Below the pieces are notes generated by a model, which worked only from the letters and a program-made list of their open reading frames with translations, had not been told where the DNA came from and did no database searches. This document shows positions 35,845-44,638 of a DNA stretch of 64,000 nt, in pieces. The stretch covers positions 1-64,000 of the forward strand of contig BJHK01000008.1 in assembly GCA_014192425.1 (NCBI GenBank), in the 5' to 3' direction. Origin of the DNA: Planctomycetia bacterium (GTDB lineage: Bacteria > Planctomycetota > Planctomycetia > Pirellulales > UBA1268). The position numbers and the translations under genes are program-made. The number at the start of each line of letters is the position of its first letter. Within the stretch, counting starts at the first letter, position 1.

Positions 35845-37614
35845 ATGCACCTGGTCTCCGTGCGCCCGACGCTCGTCGTGGCGGTCCTCCTGGCCGCCTG
35901 GTGCGGCGCCGCGTGTGCCGGCGACGGCCGCACCGACAAGGAGCGGCAACTGATCACCCAGCTGCGGTCGGCCGCCGAGGGGGAGCGGGCGATTGCCTGC
36001 AAGGAACTGGCGATCCACGGCTCCGCCGACGCGGTCCCCGACGTCGCCAAACTGCTCGGTGACGAGCGGCTCAGTTCGTGGGCCCGGATCACGCTCGAGG
36101 CGATCCCCGACCCGGCCTGCGATGCGGCCCTGCGGGAGGCCGCGGGTCGGCTGCAGGGGCGGCTGCTCGTGGGGGTCATCAATTCGCTGGGCGTGCGGCG
36201 CGACGTCGGCGCCGTGGGCATGCTCGCCGGCCGGCTGGCCGACCCCGATCCGGCCGTGGCCTCCGCGGCGGCCATCGCCCTCGGGCAGGTGGGCGACGCG
36301 GCGGCGCTGGCGGCCCTGCGGCCGACGCTGGCGTCGACGCAGCCGGCCGTCCGCGACGCCGTGGCCGAGGCGTGCGTCGTGGCGGCGGAGCGGATGCGGT
36401 CCGCCGGCCGCGGTTCCGATGCAGCCGCCCTCTGCGACCTGGTCTGCAAGGCCGAGGTGTCGGCGCAGCGAATCGGCGAGGCGACCCGCGGGGCGATCCT
36501 CGCTCGTGGCGCCGCAGACGTGCCCAGGCTGATCGAGCTGCTGCGGTCGCCAGACCGGCGGATGTTCGGGTTCGGCCTGTCGGTGGCCCGCGAGCTGCAG
36601 GCACCCGAGGTCGACGCCGCGCTGATCGCGGAGATCGGTGCCGCGCCCGCCCGGTCAACGCTGTTCGTCGAGGCGCTCGCCGATCGTGGTGGTGCGACGG
36701 CGCGGAAGGCTCTGGCCGAGGTGGCGGCCCGTGCCGACGCCGAGCGCACGGCCCGGCTGGCGGCGGTGCGTGCGCTGGGCCGCGTCGGCGACGACTCGAG
36801 CCTGCCCCCGCTCCTCGCCCTGGCGTCCGACGCCGATCGCGACCTGGCTGCGGCCGCGCGGACGGCGATCGCCGACCTGCCGGCGTCTGCGGGAGTGGAC
36901 GACGCGGTCCGCGGTCGGCTCGCGGCCGCCACTCCGGCGACGCTTCCCGTGCTCCTCGAGATCGTGACCCAGCGCCGAATTTCGGCCGCTCTGCCCGAGG
37001 TGCTCGGCGCGGTGAAGAATGCCGACAAGGGGGGGCAGGCGGCGGCCGTCGCCGCGCTCGGCGAGATCGTCGATCTCGATCGGCTCGGCATCCTCGTCGA
37101 TCGCAGCGTCGGCGGCGACGACGCTGCCGGCGGCCTCGCGGCCCTGCGCACGGCCTGCGTCCGCATGCCCGACCGCGACGCCTGCGTGCAAAAGCTGGAG
37201 GGGGCGCTCGGCAGCGCGGCTCCGGCCACGCGGCTTGCCCTGCTCGACATCGTCGGCGAGGTGGGGGGCAAGCGGGCCCTCGCCGCCGTGGCTGCGGCTG
37301 CACGAACCGCCGCCCAGGAGCCGATTCAGGACGCCGGCACGCGGCTGCTCGGCAAATGGCAGACGGCCGATGCGGCGCCCGTGCTGCTCGACCTCGTGAA
37401 GACGCTCCCCGAAGGCAAATATCGGGACCGGTCCCTGAAGGGTTACCTGCGGGTGGCCCGGCAGCTTGCCGCCGACGAAGCCCAGCGGATTGAGATGTGC
37501 CGCACGGCGCTCGCGGCGGCCCGCAATGACGCCGACCGGGGCATCATCGCCGAGGCGATCAAGGGGATGCCGAACGCGGCCGCGGTGCAGAAGGCGGTCG
37601 AGTCCAAGCCCTGA
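35845..37614 (+). CDS. Secreted HEAT-repeat protein
   Basis: A 589-residue protein with a signal peptide (LVVAVLLAAWCGAACAG) and many helical HEAT/PBS-lyase-like repeats through its length, for example LADPDPAVASAAAIALGQVG, ALAALRPTLASTQPAVRDAV and AERTARLAAVRALGRVG. Such solenoids are binding scaffolds. The start codon is one base after the stop of the Gfo/Idh/MocA gene, so they are co-expressed. This pairing is common in planctomycetes. The partner ligand is unknown. A long palindrome follows. Confidence 0.85.
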   Translation: MHLVSVRPTLVVAVLLAAWCGAACAGDGRTDKERQLITQLRSAAEGERAIACKELAIHGSADAVPDVAKLLGDERLSSWARITLEAIPDPACDAALREAAGRLQGRLLVGVINSLGVRRDVGAVGMLAGRLADPDPAVASAAAIALGQVGDAAALAALRPTLASTQPAVRDAVAEACVVAAERMRSAGRGSDAAALCDLVCKAEVSAQRIGEATRGAILARGAADVPRLIELLRSPDRRMFGFGLSVARELQAPEVDAALIAEIGAAPARSTLFVEALADRGGATARKALAEVAARADAERTARLAAVRALGRVGDDSSLPPLLALASDADRDLAAAARTAIADLPASAGVDDAVRGRLAAATPATLPVLLEIVTQRRISAALPEVLGAVKNADKGGQAAAVAALGEIVDLDRLGILVDRSVGGDDAAGGLAALRTACVRMPDRDACVQKLEGALGSAAPATRLALLDIVGEVGGKRALAAVAAAARTAAQEPIQDAGTRLLGKWQTADAAPVLLDLVKTLPEGKYRDRSLKGYLRVARQLAADEAQRIEMCRTALAAARNDADRGIIAEAIKGMPNAAAVQKAVESKP

Positions 37615-37630
37615 GCGGGAGCCATTGAGC

Positions 37631-37697
37631 AAAAGGTGCCAGCCACCAAATCTGGGCAAGCCGCCAGCTTACCCAGATTTGGTGGCTGGCACCTTTT
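37631..37697. repeat. 67-bp near-perfect palindrome between convergent genes
   Basis: The left arm (37631-37661) and right arm (37667-37697) are 31 bases each, with one mismatch and a 5-base loop CGCCA. The outer ends are AAAAGGTGCCAGCC and its complement GGCTGGCACCTTTT. It ends at the first base of the kinase stop codon. It could terminate both genes, but its length and AAAAGGTGCCAG ends suggest a REP/REPIN-type mobile hairpin. Confidence 0.8.
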
Positions 37698-38806
37698 CAC
37701 TCCAGGGCGATCTCCTCCAGCCACGCCCGGATCTCGTTGTCGTACTCGCTCGCCAGACCGCCCACGATCAGCTGCCGATGAAAGCTCGCCGCGCCCCCCT
37801 TGCGGTGGTCGGCGTCCTCGGCGCTGGGAAACCGCAGGTCGGGGTCGTAGGCCACGAGGCCACGGCAGAAGTTCATCAGCAGCTCGTTGCACGTCACCTC
37901 GCTGGGGAGCAGTTGCGGCAGCCGATGGACGAGCGACCGCTTCGCCTCCAGCAGGTCGGCGAACGACTTGAGGCCGGTGAACGGCGACTGCCCGGCGAGC
38001 ATCTCCACGAGCACGTAGCCGAGGCTCGCAAGGTCGGAGCGGGGCGTGTTCTCCCGGCCCTCGAGAACCTCCGGAGCGGCGTAGGCGGGGGTGCACGTCC
38101 GGGTCGGCGGCGGCTCGTCGGCCGCATGGGCCGAGCCGATGTCGATGATCTTCGCGTTGCCCGTCCGCTTCACCATGATGTTGGCGGTCTTGACGTCACC
38201 ATGGACGATTCCCTCGCGGTGCAGGGCGGCCAGCGCCGCCAGGCACTCGCGGACGATGGCGATCGCCACCCCCGGCTTGAGCCGCGACTGACGCGGGCCC
38301 GCCGTGACGATCACGTTGTTGAGGTGCCCCCAGCGGTCGTCGTCGACGCGGGCCCGCGTCTCTGTGAGCAGTTCGGGGGCGAGGAGCCGCGACAGGTCGT
38401 AGCCGTCGATCCACTCCATCTCCATGATCCGGATCCGGCGCTGCTCGACGAAGTTGTGGACGTCGAGAAGGTTGTCCTGCTGGATCTGGGCGACGCGGGC
38501 GGCCACGGCCGCGATCTTGTTCATCGCCGCGACGTACAGTTCCTCGGAGTCGTACCGCTCCGGCGAGAAGATTTTCAACGCCACCGGGAGCGTGAAGTTG
38601 TCGCTGCCGCGCCGCGTGGTCAGGTACACGACCCCCTGCCCTCCCGCTCCGAGCCGGCGCGAGAGGGAGTGGTACTCGGTCCAGTTGAGCCGGCCGGCGC
38701 CGAGGATCTCGGCGTACCGCGAGAGCAGCTCGTCCGGGCAGCGGCTGCCTACGTCGCCTGCAACCGAGACCGTCGGCCGCTCCTCGCGCAGGATCGTGGT
38801 GTTCAT
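37697..38806 (-). CDS. Hanks-type Ser/Thr protein kinase, non-RD
   Basis: A 369-residue soluble kinase. The glycine loop is GAGGQGVV (53-60), the ATP lysine is K78 in VALKIF, the catalytic loop is HGDVKTAN (HGD at 202-204, Asn 209), DFG is replaced by DIG (222-224) and APE is in YAAPEVLEG. The usual Arg before the catalytic Asp is Gly, so it is a non-RD kinase. About 40 residues precede the domain; there is no transmembrane segment or sensor domain. ATG 38806 overlaps the stop of the dehydrogenase gene (ATGA). Confidence 0.9.
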   Translation of the reverse strand: MNTTILREERPTVSVAGDVGSRCPDELLSRYAEILGAGRLNWTEYHSLSRRLGAGGQGVVYLTTRRGSDNFTLPVALKIFSPERYDSEELYVAAMNKIAAVAARVAQIQQDNLLDVHNFVEQRRIRIMEMEWIDGYDLSRLLAPELLTETRARVDDDRWGHLNNVIVTAGPRQSRLKPGVAIAIVRECLAALAALHREGIVHGDVKTANIMVKRTGNAKIIDIGSAHAADEPPPTRTCTPAYAAPEVLEGRENTPRSDLASLGYVLVEMLAGQSPFTGLKSFADLLEAKRSLVHRLPQLLPSEVTCNELLMNFCRGLVAYDPDLRFPSAEDADHRKGGAASFHRQLIVGGLASEYDNEIRAWLEEIALE

Positions 38807-39792
38807 CGGAGCGGGCCGCCTTTCTGGCACCAGGCGCTCGGCGCGGGGAAACCGAGCCGCTTGTCCACGACGTTTCGCAACGGCGCGTCCGCCAGGTACC
38901 GGCGAAGATTATCGCAGAAAAAGTCGGTCATTGCATCGATGCGCCGGGCCGCCTGGCCGCCGACGTGCGGTGTGACCACGAGATTGGGGGCCGTCCAGAG
39001 CCGGCTCTCCGGCCGGGGCGGCTCGTCGGGCGTCACGTCGAGCCCCGCCGAGTCGAGCTGCCCGCTCTCCAGGGCGTCGACGAGGGCGTCCTCGACCACG
39101 CACTGGCCGCGGGCGACGTTGACGAGGATCGCGCCGCGGTTCATCCGGGCCAGCGCCGCGGCATCGATCATGTCGCGCGTGTGAGCCGTGAGCGGCGGGC
39201 AGAGGAAGAGAATGTCGGACTCCTCGAGCAGCCGCGGCAGCGCCTCCGGCGGACCGAGAAACTCGACGCCGGCCGGCTTGTCGATCGGGAACCAGTCGGT
39301 GGCGAGGATCCGCACGCGAAACGGGGCGAGCACCTCGACGAGCCGCCGGCCGTTGCCCCCGAGGCCGACGATGCCGACCGTGGCGTCGGTCAGGTCGCGA
39401 GTCGGCCGGCGGACGAATTCCCGCCGCGCCTGCTGCTCGAGAAACAGCCGCGTCCGGCGCGTGCAGGCGAGGGCGAGGCCCAGGGCATGCTCGGCCACCT
39501 GGTCGGCGAGCACTCCCGAGGCGCTCGTGACGACGATCGCAGAGCCGATGACCGCCGGCACGAGGCAGTGGTCGAGCCCGGCCGCCGACGACTGAATCCA
39601 GCGCAGCCGGCCGCGGGCCACGACCTCGTCCCAGGGGACGGGCACCTTGGGATGGCCGCAGAACAGGTCGGCCTCCGGCAGCTCCGCCGCCACCCGCTCC
39701 TGGCCGGCGTCGACGATCTCCGCGGCCGGGGCGACGGCCTGGATCTGGGCGACGTGCCGGGGCTCGACGGGGTAGCAGAGGACGATGCGCAT
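38803..39792 (-). CDS. D-isomer-specific 2-hydroxyacid dehydrogenase
   Basis: A 329-residue NAD-dependent dehydrogenase. The nucleotide motif is VGIVGLGGNG, the catalytic Arg is in NVARGQCVVEDALV, the Glu in DVTPDEPP and the His in VTPHVGG. The family reduces 2-oxoacids (phosphoglycerate, glyoxylate, hydroxypyruvate and similar); which one is unclear. It is the first gene of a two-gene unit with the kinase. A terminator-like hairpin lies in its leader at 39832-39858. Confidence 0.9.
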   Translation of the reverse strand: MRIVLCYPVEPRHVAQIQAVAPAAEIVDAGQERVAAELPEADLFCGHPKVPVPWDEVVARGRLRWIQSSAAGLDHCLVPAVIGSAIVVTSASGVLADQVAEHALGLALACTRRTRLFLEQQARREFVRRPTRDLTDATVGIVGLGGNGRRLVEVLAPFRVRILATDWFPIDKPAGVEFLGPPEALPRLLEESDILFLCPPLTAHTRDMIDAAALARMNRGAILVNVARGQCVVEDALVDALESGQLDSAGLDVTPDEPPRPESRLWTAPNLVVTPHVGGQAARRIDAMTDFFCDNLRRYLADAPLRNVVDKRLGFPAPSAWCQKGGPLR

Positions 39793-39831
39793 GCCGGGTT
39801 TTCGCAGCCGGTCGGCCCGCGCGGCAAGCGG

Positions 39832-39858
39832 AAAAAAGGGGATCTTTCCCCGATCCCC
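39832..39858 (-). terminator. Terminator-like hairpin in leader of dehydrogenase-kinase operon
   Basis: Reading the minus strand: GGGGATC, loop GGGGAAA, GATCCCC, then six T. This is a textbook intrinsic terminator, located 40 bases before the ATG at 39792. The neighbouring gene on the other side is divergent, so no other minus-strand transcript is available to terminate except the leader of this operon. Confidence 0.65.
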
Positions 39859-39988
39859 TGACGAGCGGCGGAAAAATGGCTTGCCAAGTCGGCCGTTCCG
39901 AGTTGAATAAGGAGAGTGAGTATGCCGATACGACGGCGACGTGGAGCCGTTGTCCGCCCCCCGTGGTCACCCCCTGCGGTGCTTTTCG

Positions 39989-40930
39989 ATGCGTTCGTCG
40001 AGCCTCACCGTCGCGGCGCTCGCCCTCTTGCGGATCGTGGTCGGCCTCCACTTTTTTCTGGAGGGACTTTCGCATCTCCGCGATGCCGACTGGTCGAGCG
40101 CCGGGTTCCGCAAGGTCGCCGTCGGCCCGCTGGCCGACTGGTACCGGTCGGCCCTGCCCCAGACGGGTGACTGGCGCGGTACGCTCGGGGCGAACGACGG
40201 TCGCCCTGTCGCCGACGCCTCCAAGGCCTGGCAGGCGAGCGTCGTCGGCTCGTGGCGAACGGTGCTCGCCGAGAGGATGAAGCGTCTCCCACTCGAGGCA
40301 GATGCCACGGCGGCGGCACAGAAAAGTCTGGCAGCCGCCGAGGCCGATCTGGCCGCGTACGTCGAATCGATCGAGCCCGACCTGGCCGACTACCGGCTGC
40401 AACTGACGCGGCTGGCGGCGATGGAGGCCCGCCCGGGGGCGACCGCGATCCCGTTCGAGCGCGAGCGGCTCGCCAAGAAGCGGGCCGAACTCGCCGGCCA
40501 GGCCGCCGGGTGGATGAAGGATGTCGAGGGCATTGGCGCGAAGCTCGTCTCAGACTGGGACGCCCAGCTCGGCTCCGCTCCCGACCGGCGCCGGGCAGCC
40601 GCCGCAGAGCCCACGCCGCTCTGGAAGGCGGACCGGTTCGTGAGCTGGTCGCTGGTCACGATCGGCGCCTGCCTCGTGCTCGGCGTGGCGGTGAAGTTCA
40701 ACGCGATCGGCGCCGCCTTGTTCCTCGCCAGCGTGCTCGCGTCCCAGCCCTTCTGGGTGGCCGGTGCCCAGCCGACCTACAATCAGTGGGTGGAGCTCGC
40801 CGCATTGCTCGTGATCGCCGCCCTGCCCTCCGGGGGCTGGAGCGGACTGGACTACTTCCTCAAACAGTGGTGCCCGCTGTCCCGCTTGTGCGCGGGATGC
40901 TGTGGCACCTCGACCGGGGTGAAGCGATGA
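39989..40930 (+). CDS. DoxX-like membrane protein with large helical insertion
   Basis: A 313-residue protein. An N-terminal hydrophobic segment LLRIVVGLHFFLEGLSHL (DoxX-like) is followed by a charged helical insertion of about 190 residues. Several more hydrophobic segments (SLVTIGACLVLGVAVKF, GAALFLASVLASQPF, LAALLVIAALPSG) lie near the C-terminus. DoxX proteins are usually about 150 residues, so the insertion is unusual. ATG 39989 is chosen; GTG 39941 would add 16 residues. Its stop overlaps the start of the next oxidoreductase gene (ATGA). Confidence 0.72.
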   Translation: MRSSSLTVAALALLRIVVGLHFFLEGLSHLRDADWSSAGFRKVAVGPLADWYRSALPQTGDWRGTLGANDGRPVADASKAWQASVVGSWRTVLAERMKRLPLEADATAAAQKSLAAAEADLAAYVESIEPDLADYRLQLTRLAAMEARPGATAIPFERERLAKKRAELAGQAAGWMKDVEGIGAKLVSDWDAQLGSAPDRRRAAAAEPTPLWKADRFVSWSLVTIGACLVLGVAVKFNAIGAALFLASVLASQPFWVAGAQPTYNQWVELAALLVIAALPSGGWSGLDYFLKQWCPLSRLCAGCCGTSTGVKR

Positions 40931-42624
40931 ATCTGACGGAGCAGCAGAAGCAGATCGGCAAGGAGAACTTCTCCGACGCCGTGACCATCAGCCGGCGCGA
41001 CTTCCTCGGCGGCGCCGTGGCCGCCGGACTCGCCTCCGGCGCCGGGCTGGGCTCGATCTACTTCGGCTACGGCAGGAGCGTGGGCGACCCGCTCCGCGTG
41101 GGCGTGCTCGGCACCGGCGACGAGGGGAGCGTGCTCATCGGGGCCCACAATCCCGAGTATCTCAACGTCGTCGCCATCGCCGACGTCCGCCCCTACAACG
41201 TCTTCCGCGCCTTCCACGGCGACGTCTCCAGCCCCAGCGCCACCACGGCCCGTCCGGGCCTGATGAAGAAGTACAAGTGGTCCACCGAGGACGCGGCCCG
41301 CGGCCACGTCAAGGTGTACGGCGGCTACGAGGACCTGCTCGCCGACAAGGACGTCGAGGCGGTGATCATCGCCCTGCCGCTCCACCTCCATGCCGAGGCG
41401 TCGATCAAGGCGATGCGGGCCGGGAAGCACGTGCTCACCGAAAAGCTCATGGGGCACAGCATCCACGAGTGCAAGGAGATGGGCCGCGTCTCGCGCGAGA
41501 CGGGCAAGATCCTCGCCACCGGGCACCAGCGGCACTACAGCGTGCTCTACGACAACGCGGTGCACACGATCGGCACGGCCCGGCTGCTCGGCGACCTGCA
41601 CTCGATCCGTGCCCAGTGGCACCGGGGCAACCTGCCCGGCAAGGACTCCTGGCAGCCGCCGCTGCCGGGAGATGCGGCGCTCGCCAAGCGGCTGGCCGGC
41701 TGGAAGAAGGACCTCGAGGCGGCGAAGCCGGGCGACATCGACAAGCTCGTGAAGCAGATCGCCCAGCTCGAGGCTCAGATCGCCGACCAGGCGGTCGATG
41801 CCGCCGCGCATGGCTACACGTCGCTGACGCTTCCCACGGGTGCCACGCGGACGCCGCTGGAGGAACTGATCCGCTGGCGGCTCTGGAACCGCACCGGCGG
41901 CGGGCTGATGGCCGAGCTCGGCAGCCACCAGCTCGACGCCGCCGGGATCTTCGTCTCGGCGATGCACGGGCCGGGGAAGAAGATCAAGCCGCTGACGGTG
42001 ACCGCGGTCGGCAACCGCAGCATCTTCCCCGCCGACCGGGAGATCGACGACCACGTCTACTGCACCTATGAGTATCCCGCCCCGGGCTACTTCGACGAGG
42101 CGGGCAAGGTGGCCGATCCGAACAAGAAGATCGTCGTCACCTACTCGTCGATCAACGGCAACGGCTTCGGCGAGTACGGCGAGGTGGTGATGGGCACGAA
42201 GGGAACGCTCGTCCTGGAGCGGGAGCAGGACGTGATGCTCTACAAGGACTCCGCCAAGGACACGCGGGTGACCGTGGCCAAGGCGAAGGACGGCACGCCC
42301 ACCCTCGACACCACCGAGAGCGGCGGCGGCGGCTACGCCGCCGGCGGCAAGGGGGGCGATGCCAAGCCTCCGTCACGTGGGTACCAGGAGGAGATGGAGC
42401 ACTGGGCGTGGTGCATCCGCAACCCCGCTCCGGAGAATCAGCCGCGGTGCAAGCCCGAGGTGGCGATCGCCGACGCGGTGATCGCGCTGGTCAGCAACAT
42501 CGCCCTGGCCAACCCGGCGACGCAGGCCCGGATCGAGTTCAAGCCGGAGTGGTTCGACATCGCCAGCGACGAGACGCCCGAGGGGGTCAAGCCCGACATC
42601 GTCCGGGACCGCTACCAGGTGTAG
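40927..42624 (+). CDS. Tat-exported Gfo/Idh/MocA-family oxidoreductase, long form
   Basis: A 565-residue protein with a twin-arginine signal (ISRRDFLGGAVAAGLASGAG). The Rossmann domain has GVLGTGDEGSVLIG, VVAIADVRPYN, ALPLHLHAEAS, and LTEKLMGHS at the position of the EKP motif. It is longer than its 422-residue relative upstream because of an insertion (about residues 235-300). It is coupled to the DoxX-like gene, suggesting a membrane-linked redox pair. The substrate is unknown. Convergent with a lipoprotein gene. Confidence 0.88.
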   Translation: MNLTEQQKQIGKENFSDAVTISRRDFLGGAVAAGLASGAGLGSIYFGYGRSVGDPLRVGVLGTGDEGSVLIGAHNPEYLNVVAIADVRPYNVFRAFHGDVSSPSATTARPGLMKKYKWSTEDAARGHVKVYGGYEDLLADKDVEAVIIALPLHLHAEASIKAMRAGKHVLTEKLMGHSIHECKEMGRVSRETGKILATGHQRHYSVLYDNAVHTIGTARLLGDLHSIRAQWHRGNLPGKDSWQPPLPGDAALAKRLAGWKKDLEAAKPGDIDKLVKQIAQLEAQIADQAVDAAAHGYTSLTLPTGATRTPLEELIRWRLWNRTGGGLMAELGSHQLDAAGIFVSAMHGPGKKIKPLTVTAVGNRSIFPADREIDDHVYCTYEYPAPGYFDEAGKVADPNKKIVVTYSSINGNGFGEYGEVVMGTKGTLVLEREQDVMLYKDSAKDTRVTVAKAKDGTPTLDTTESGGGGYAAGGKGGDAKPPSRGYQEEMEHWAWCIRNPAPENQPRCKPEVAIADAVIALVSNIALANPATQARIEFKPEWFDIASDETPEGVKPDIVRDRYQV

Positions 42625-42646
42625 CGGGGGGCGGGCGACCGCTGCT

Positions 42647-43297
42647 TCAGTTGGCGCTCTGCGCTCCCCGCAGCCACGCGGAGCCGGTGGCGGGCAGGGT
42701 GTGGCGAACCTCGTCGCACACCCCGGTCCGGGCATCGATGAGGGTCAGCGTCAGCACGCGCCGTCCGCCCGCTGCGGCCGGCTCGATCGCGGCCAGTAGC
42801 AGGGAGTCGACATCCTGGCCCTGCTGCTCCATGAAGCGGGTGAAGGCGGTGCGCTGTTCCGGCACGCGCAGGTCGGCGGGCCGCAGGCGTGCGGCTTCGA
42901 GGCCGGAGGCGACGAACCGGGGGGCGATCGCCTCGAATGAGTCCGACTCGTCGATCCGCTGCTGGATGATGGCGCCGAGCCGTGGTGCGACCTGGTCGCC
43001 GTCCGGGCCGGGCGCGGCGAGCGGCACGATGCAGATCCGCTTCGCCGCCGGGCCGCCGGTGTCGGAGGAGGCGTAGGACGTCTGGATCACGGCCGGGGGC
43101 ACGTGCCGGGCGAGCAGCGCCGCGACTGCGTCGCGAACGGGAACGCGTAGCGACTCCGCCGTGTCGCTGCCGGCGGGACTGGCGCCGCCGCTCATGGCTC
43201 CGCGGCCCACGTCCGCGAGCCGGCAGCCGCCGGTGAGGATGCCGATCGCCAGCGCGATGCAGCCGAGGCGGGGATGGCGAACGGTGTGCGCGGGCAT
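42647..43297 (-). CDS. Lipoprotein, hypothetical (LpoB/CsgG-like pattern possible)
   Basis: A 216-residue protein with a lipoprotein signal (LGCIALAIGILTGGC). The mature part has RICIVPLAAPGPDGDQVAPR, then RLGAIIQQRIDESDSFEAIA, and TLTLIDARTGV near the end. The strand-helix order recalls LpoB/CsgG-type envelope lipoproteins, but this is only a resemblance. ATG 43297 removes an unlikely leader. It is downstream of the caspase-like gene on the same strand, about 100 bases apart. Confidence 0.6.
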   Translation of the reverse strand: MPAHTVRHPRLGCIALAIGILTGGCRLADVGRGAMSGGASPAGSDTAESLRVPVRDAVAALLARHVPPAVIQTSYASSDTGGPAAKRICIVPLAAPGPDGDQVAPRLGAIIQQRIDESDSFEAIAPRFVASGLEAARLRPADLRVPEQRTAFTRFMEQQGQDVDSLLLAAIEPAAAGGRRVLTLTLIDARTGVCDEVRHTLPATGSAWLRGAQSAN

Positions 43298-43397
43298 CGA
43301 CGCATCCGGGACGAACGGGGGGCCGGGGGCCGGTGAAGAAATAGCAGATCCCGCCCCCGGCTCCGAGAGCATTCCGCGGCGTTCCCGGGCACCGTCG

Positions 43398-44519
43398 TCA
43401 GCCGATGTCGAGCCAGCCGGGGAGCACGGTGCCGGCCGGCAGGGTGAGGATGTCGCGGAGTTCGTCGCGGGCCGCGGCGTCGAGCGGCACGAACGTCACC
43501 GGATCCTGCACGGCCGCGGGATCGACCAGTCGCCAGCCCGTGACTTTCGTCCCCGCGAAGATCGGCGTTCTACCGTAGCCGTACATCATGTGGTCGACGT
43601 TCTCGAAGATCGTGCGCAGCACCACCTCGGCGGGCCGCGGCCGGCGGATGAAACAGAGTTCCACCACGTCCTTCCAGAAGTGGGGCACGAACTTCCCGCG
43701 CACATCCGCGAAGCCCACCCGGCCGCGGTTCGTGCCGGCGATGCAGACGGGCAGCGCGGCGAGCGGTCGGCCGCGGTCGCGGCAGCGGCGCTCGATGGCG
43801 TCCTGCAAGTTGATGAGGAAGTCGGCGCTGAAGCAGTCGTCGCAGACGAGCACGATCCGGCCGAGGTCGAGTGGCGTTGCTGGAGGCGGGGCAACGGCGG
43901 CTGGCGAAGCACCGCGCGCGGCGTCTGGGGGGTCGCCGACGAGGGCGGCGGCGAGCCGCTCGAAGCGGATGCCGTAGCTCTGGATCTCGGTCGGCAGGCC
44001 GTGACCGAGGACCACGATCGTCGTCGGCCGGCCGGCGGTCACTGCTGCGCGGATCGCGGCGAGGAAGTCGTCGGCCACGCCGGCGATCGTTTCGTCGGCC
44101 GCGTCGCGCTTGAAGATGGTGGCGGCGCAGCCGTAGGCGGCGGCGATGGCCCCGATCTCCTTCGGGTCGAGCCCGCGGTCGGGATCGAGCAGGCCGATCA
44201 CGTCGCGTCCCGGGGCGAAGACCGGCCGCGGACCGGCCGCCGCCCGCTGCCGGTCGATGAACCGGGCGAGGGCCGCGAGCGTGCGGGCGGTGTCTGGCGC
44301 GGGCAGGGAGGCCAAATGCGCGGCATGCTGCAGGGCGAGATGGTGCAGGGCCGGCTCGATCTGCACGAAGGTTTTTGCGGGCAGGTCGAGCTGCGGCGTC
44401 ACGAGCGGGGATATGTCCCGCTGAAAGGTCGTGAAATCCTCCGGCATGGCCAGCCGGTCCGCGGCTCCGGCGGTCGGGCAGGCGGCGGCGATCGCGGCGG
44501 CGACGAGACACGCACGCAT
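43398..44519 (-). CDS. Secreted protein with caspase-like His/Cys motifs, hypothetical
   Basis: A 373-residue protein with a signal peptide (LVAAAIAAACPTAGAA). The central region has TTIVVLGHGLPTEIQ (His 173) and, after a Pro/Ala-rich insertion, RIVLVCDDCFSADFL (Cys 229). The order (strand-His-Gly, then strand-Asp-x-Cys-x-Ser) matches the catalytic dyad layout of caspase-fold peptidases. The C-terminal third (FVPHFWKDVVELCF) is unfamiliar. Peptidase activity is inferred from pattern only. It is divergent from imuA across 181 bases. Confidence 0.6.
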   Translation of the reverse strand: MRACLVAAAIAAACPTAGAADRLAMPEDFTTFQRDISPLVTPQLDLPAKTFVQIEPALHHLALQHAAHLASLPAPDTARTLAALARFIDRQRAAAGPRPVFAPGRDVIGLLDPDRGLDPKEIGAIAAAYGCAATIFKRDAADETIAGVADDFLAAIRAAVTAGRPTTIVVLGHGLPTEIQSYGIRFERLAAALVGDPPDAARGASPAAVAPPPATPLDLGRIVLVCDDCFSADFLINLQDAIERRCRDRGRPLAALPVCIAGTNRGRVGFADVRGKFVPHFWKDVVELCFIRRPRPAEVVLRTIFENVDHMMYGYGRTPIFAGTKVTGWRLVDPAAVQDPVTFVPLDAAARDELRDILTLPAGTVLPGWLDIG

Positions 44520-44638
44520 CGGGGGTCGAGCTCCAGGGGCGGATGGTCGTCCGGCGGCCCGGATGCGGCCACCGTCGCCGACAGGATACCGCGTCTGGCG
44601 GGCTTTTTCGTGTTGCCTGAGCCGCGCTGTCAGGACGG

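Noticed and set aside
33570-37271. 1233-codon open frame on the minus strand
   Set aside because: It runs antisense through the SDR, Gfo/Idh/MocA and HEAT-repeat genes and tRNA-Asp, with low-complexity Arg/Ser/Ala composition; a shadow of high-G+C coding sequence.
39922-40170. Small ORF starting at ATG 39922 with a good ribosome site (AAGGAGAG)
   Set aside because: It overlaps the DoxX-like gene in another frame and encodes Arg/Pro-rich sequence; it might be a leader peptide, but nothing beyond the ribosome site supports it.
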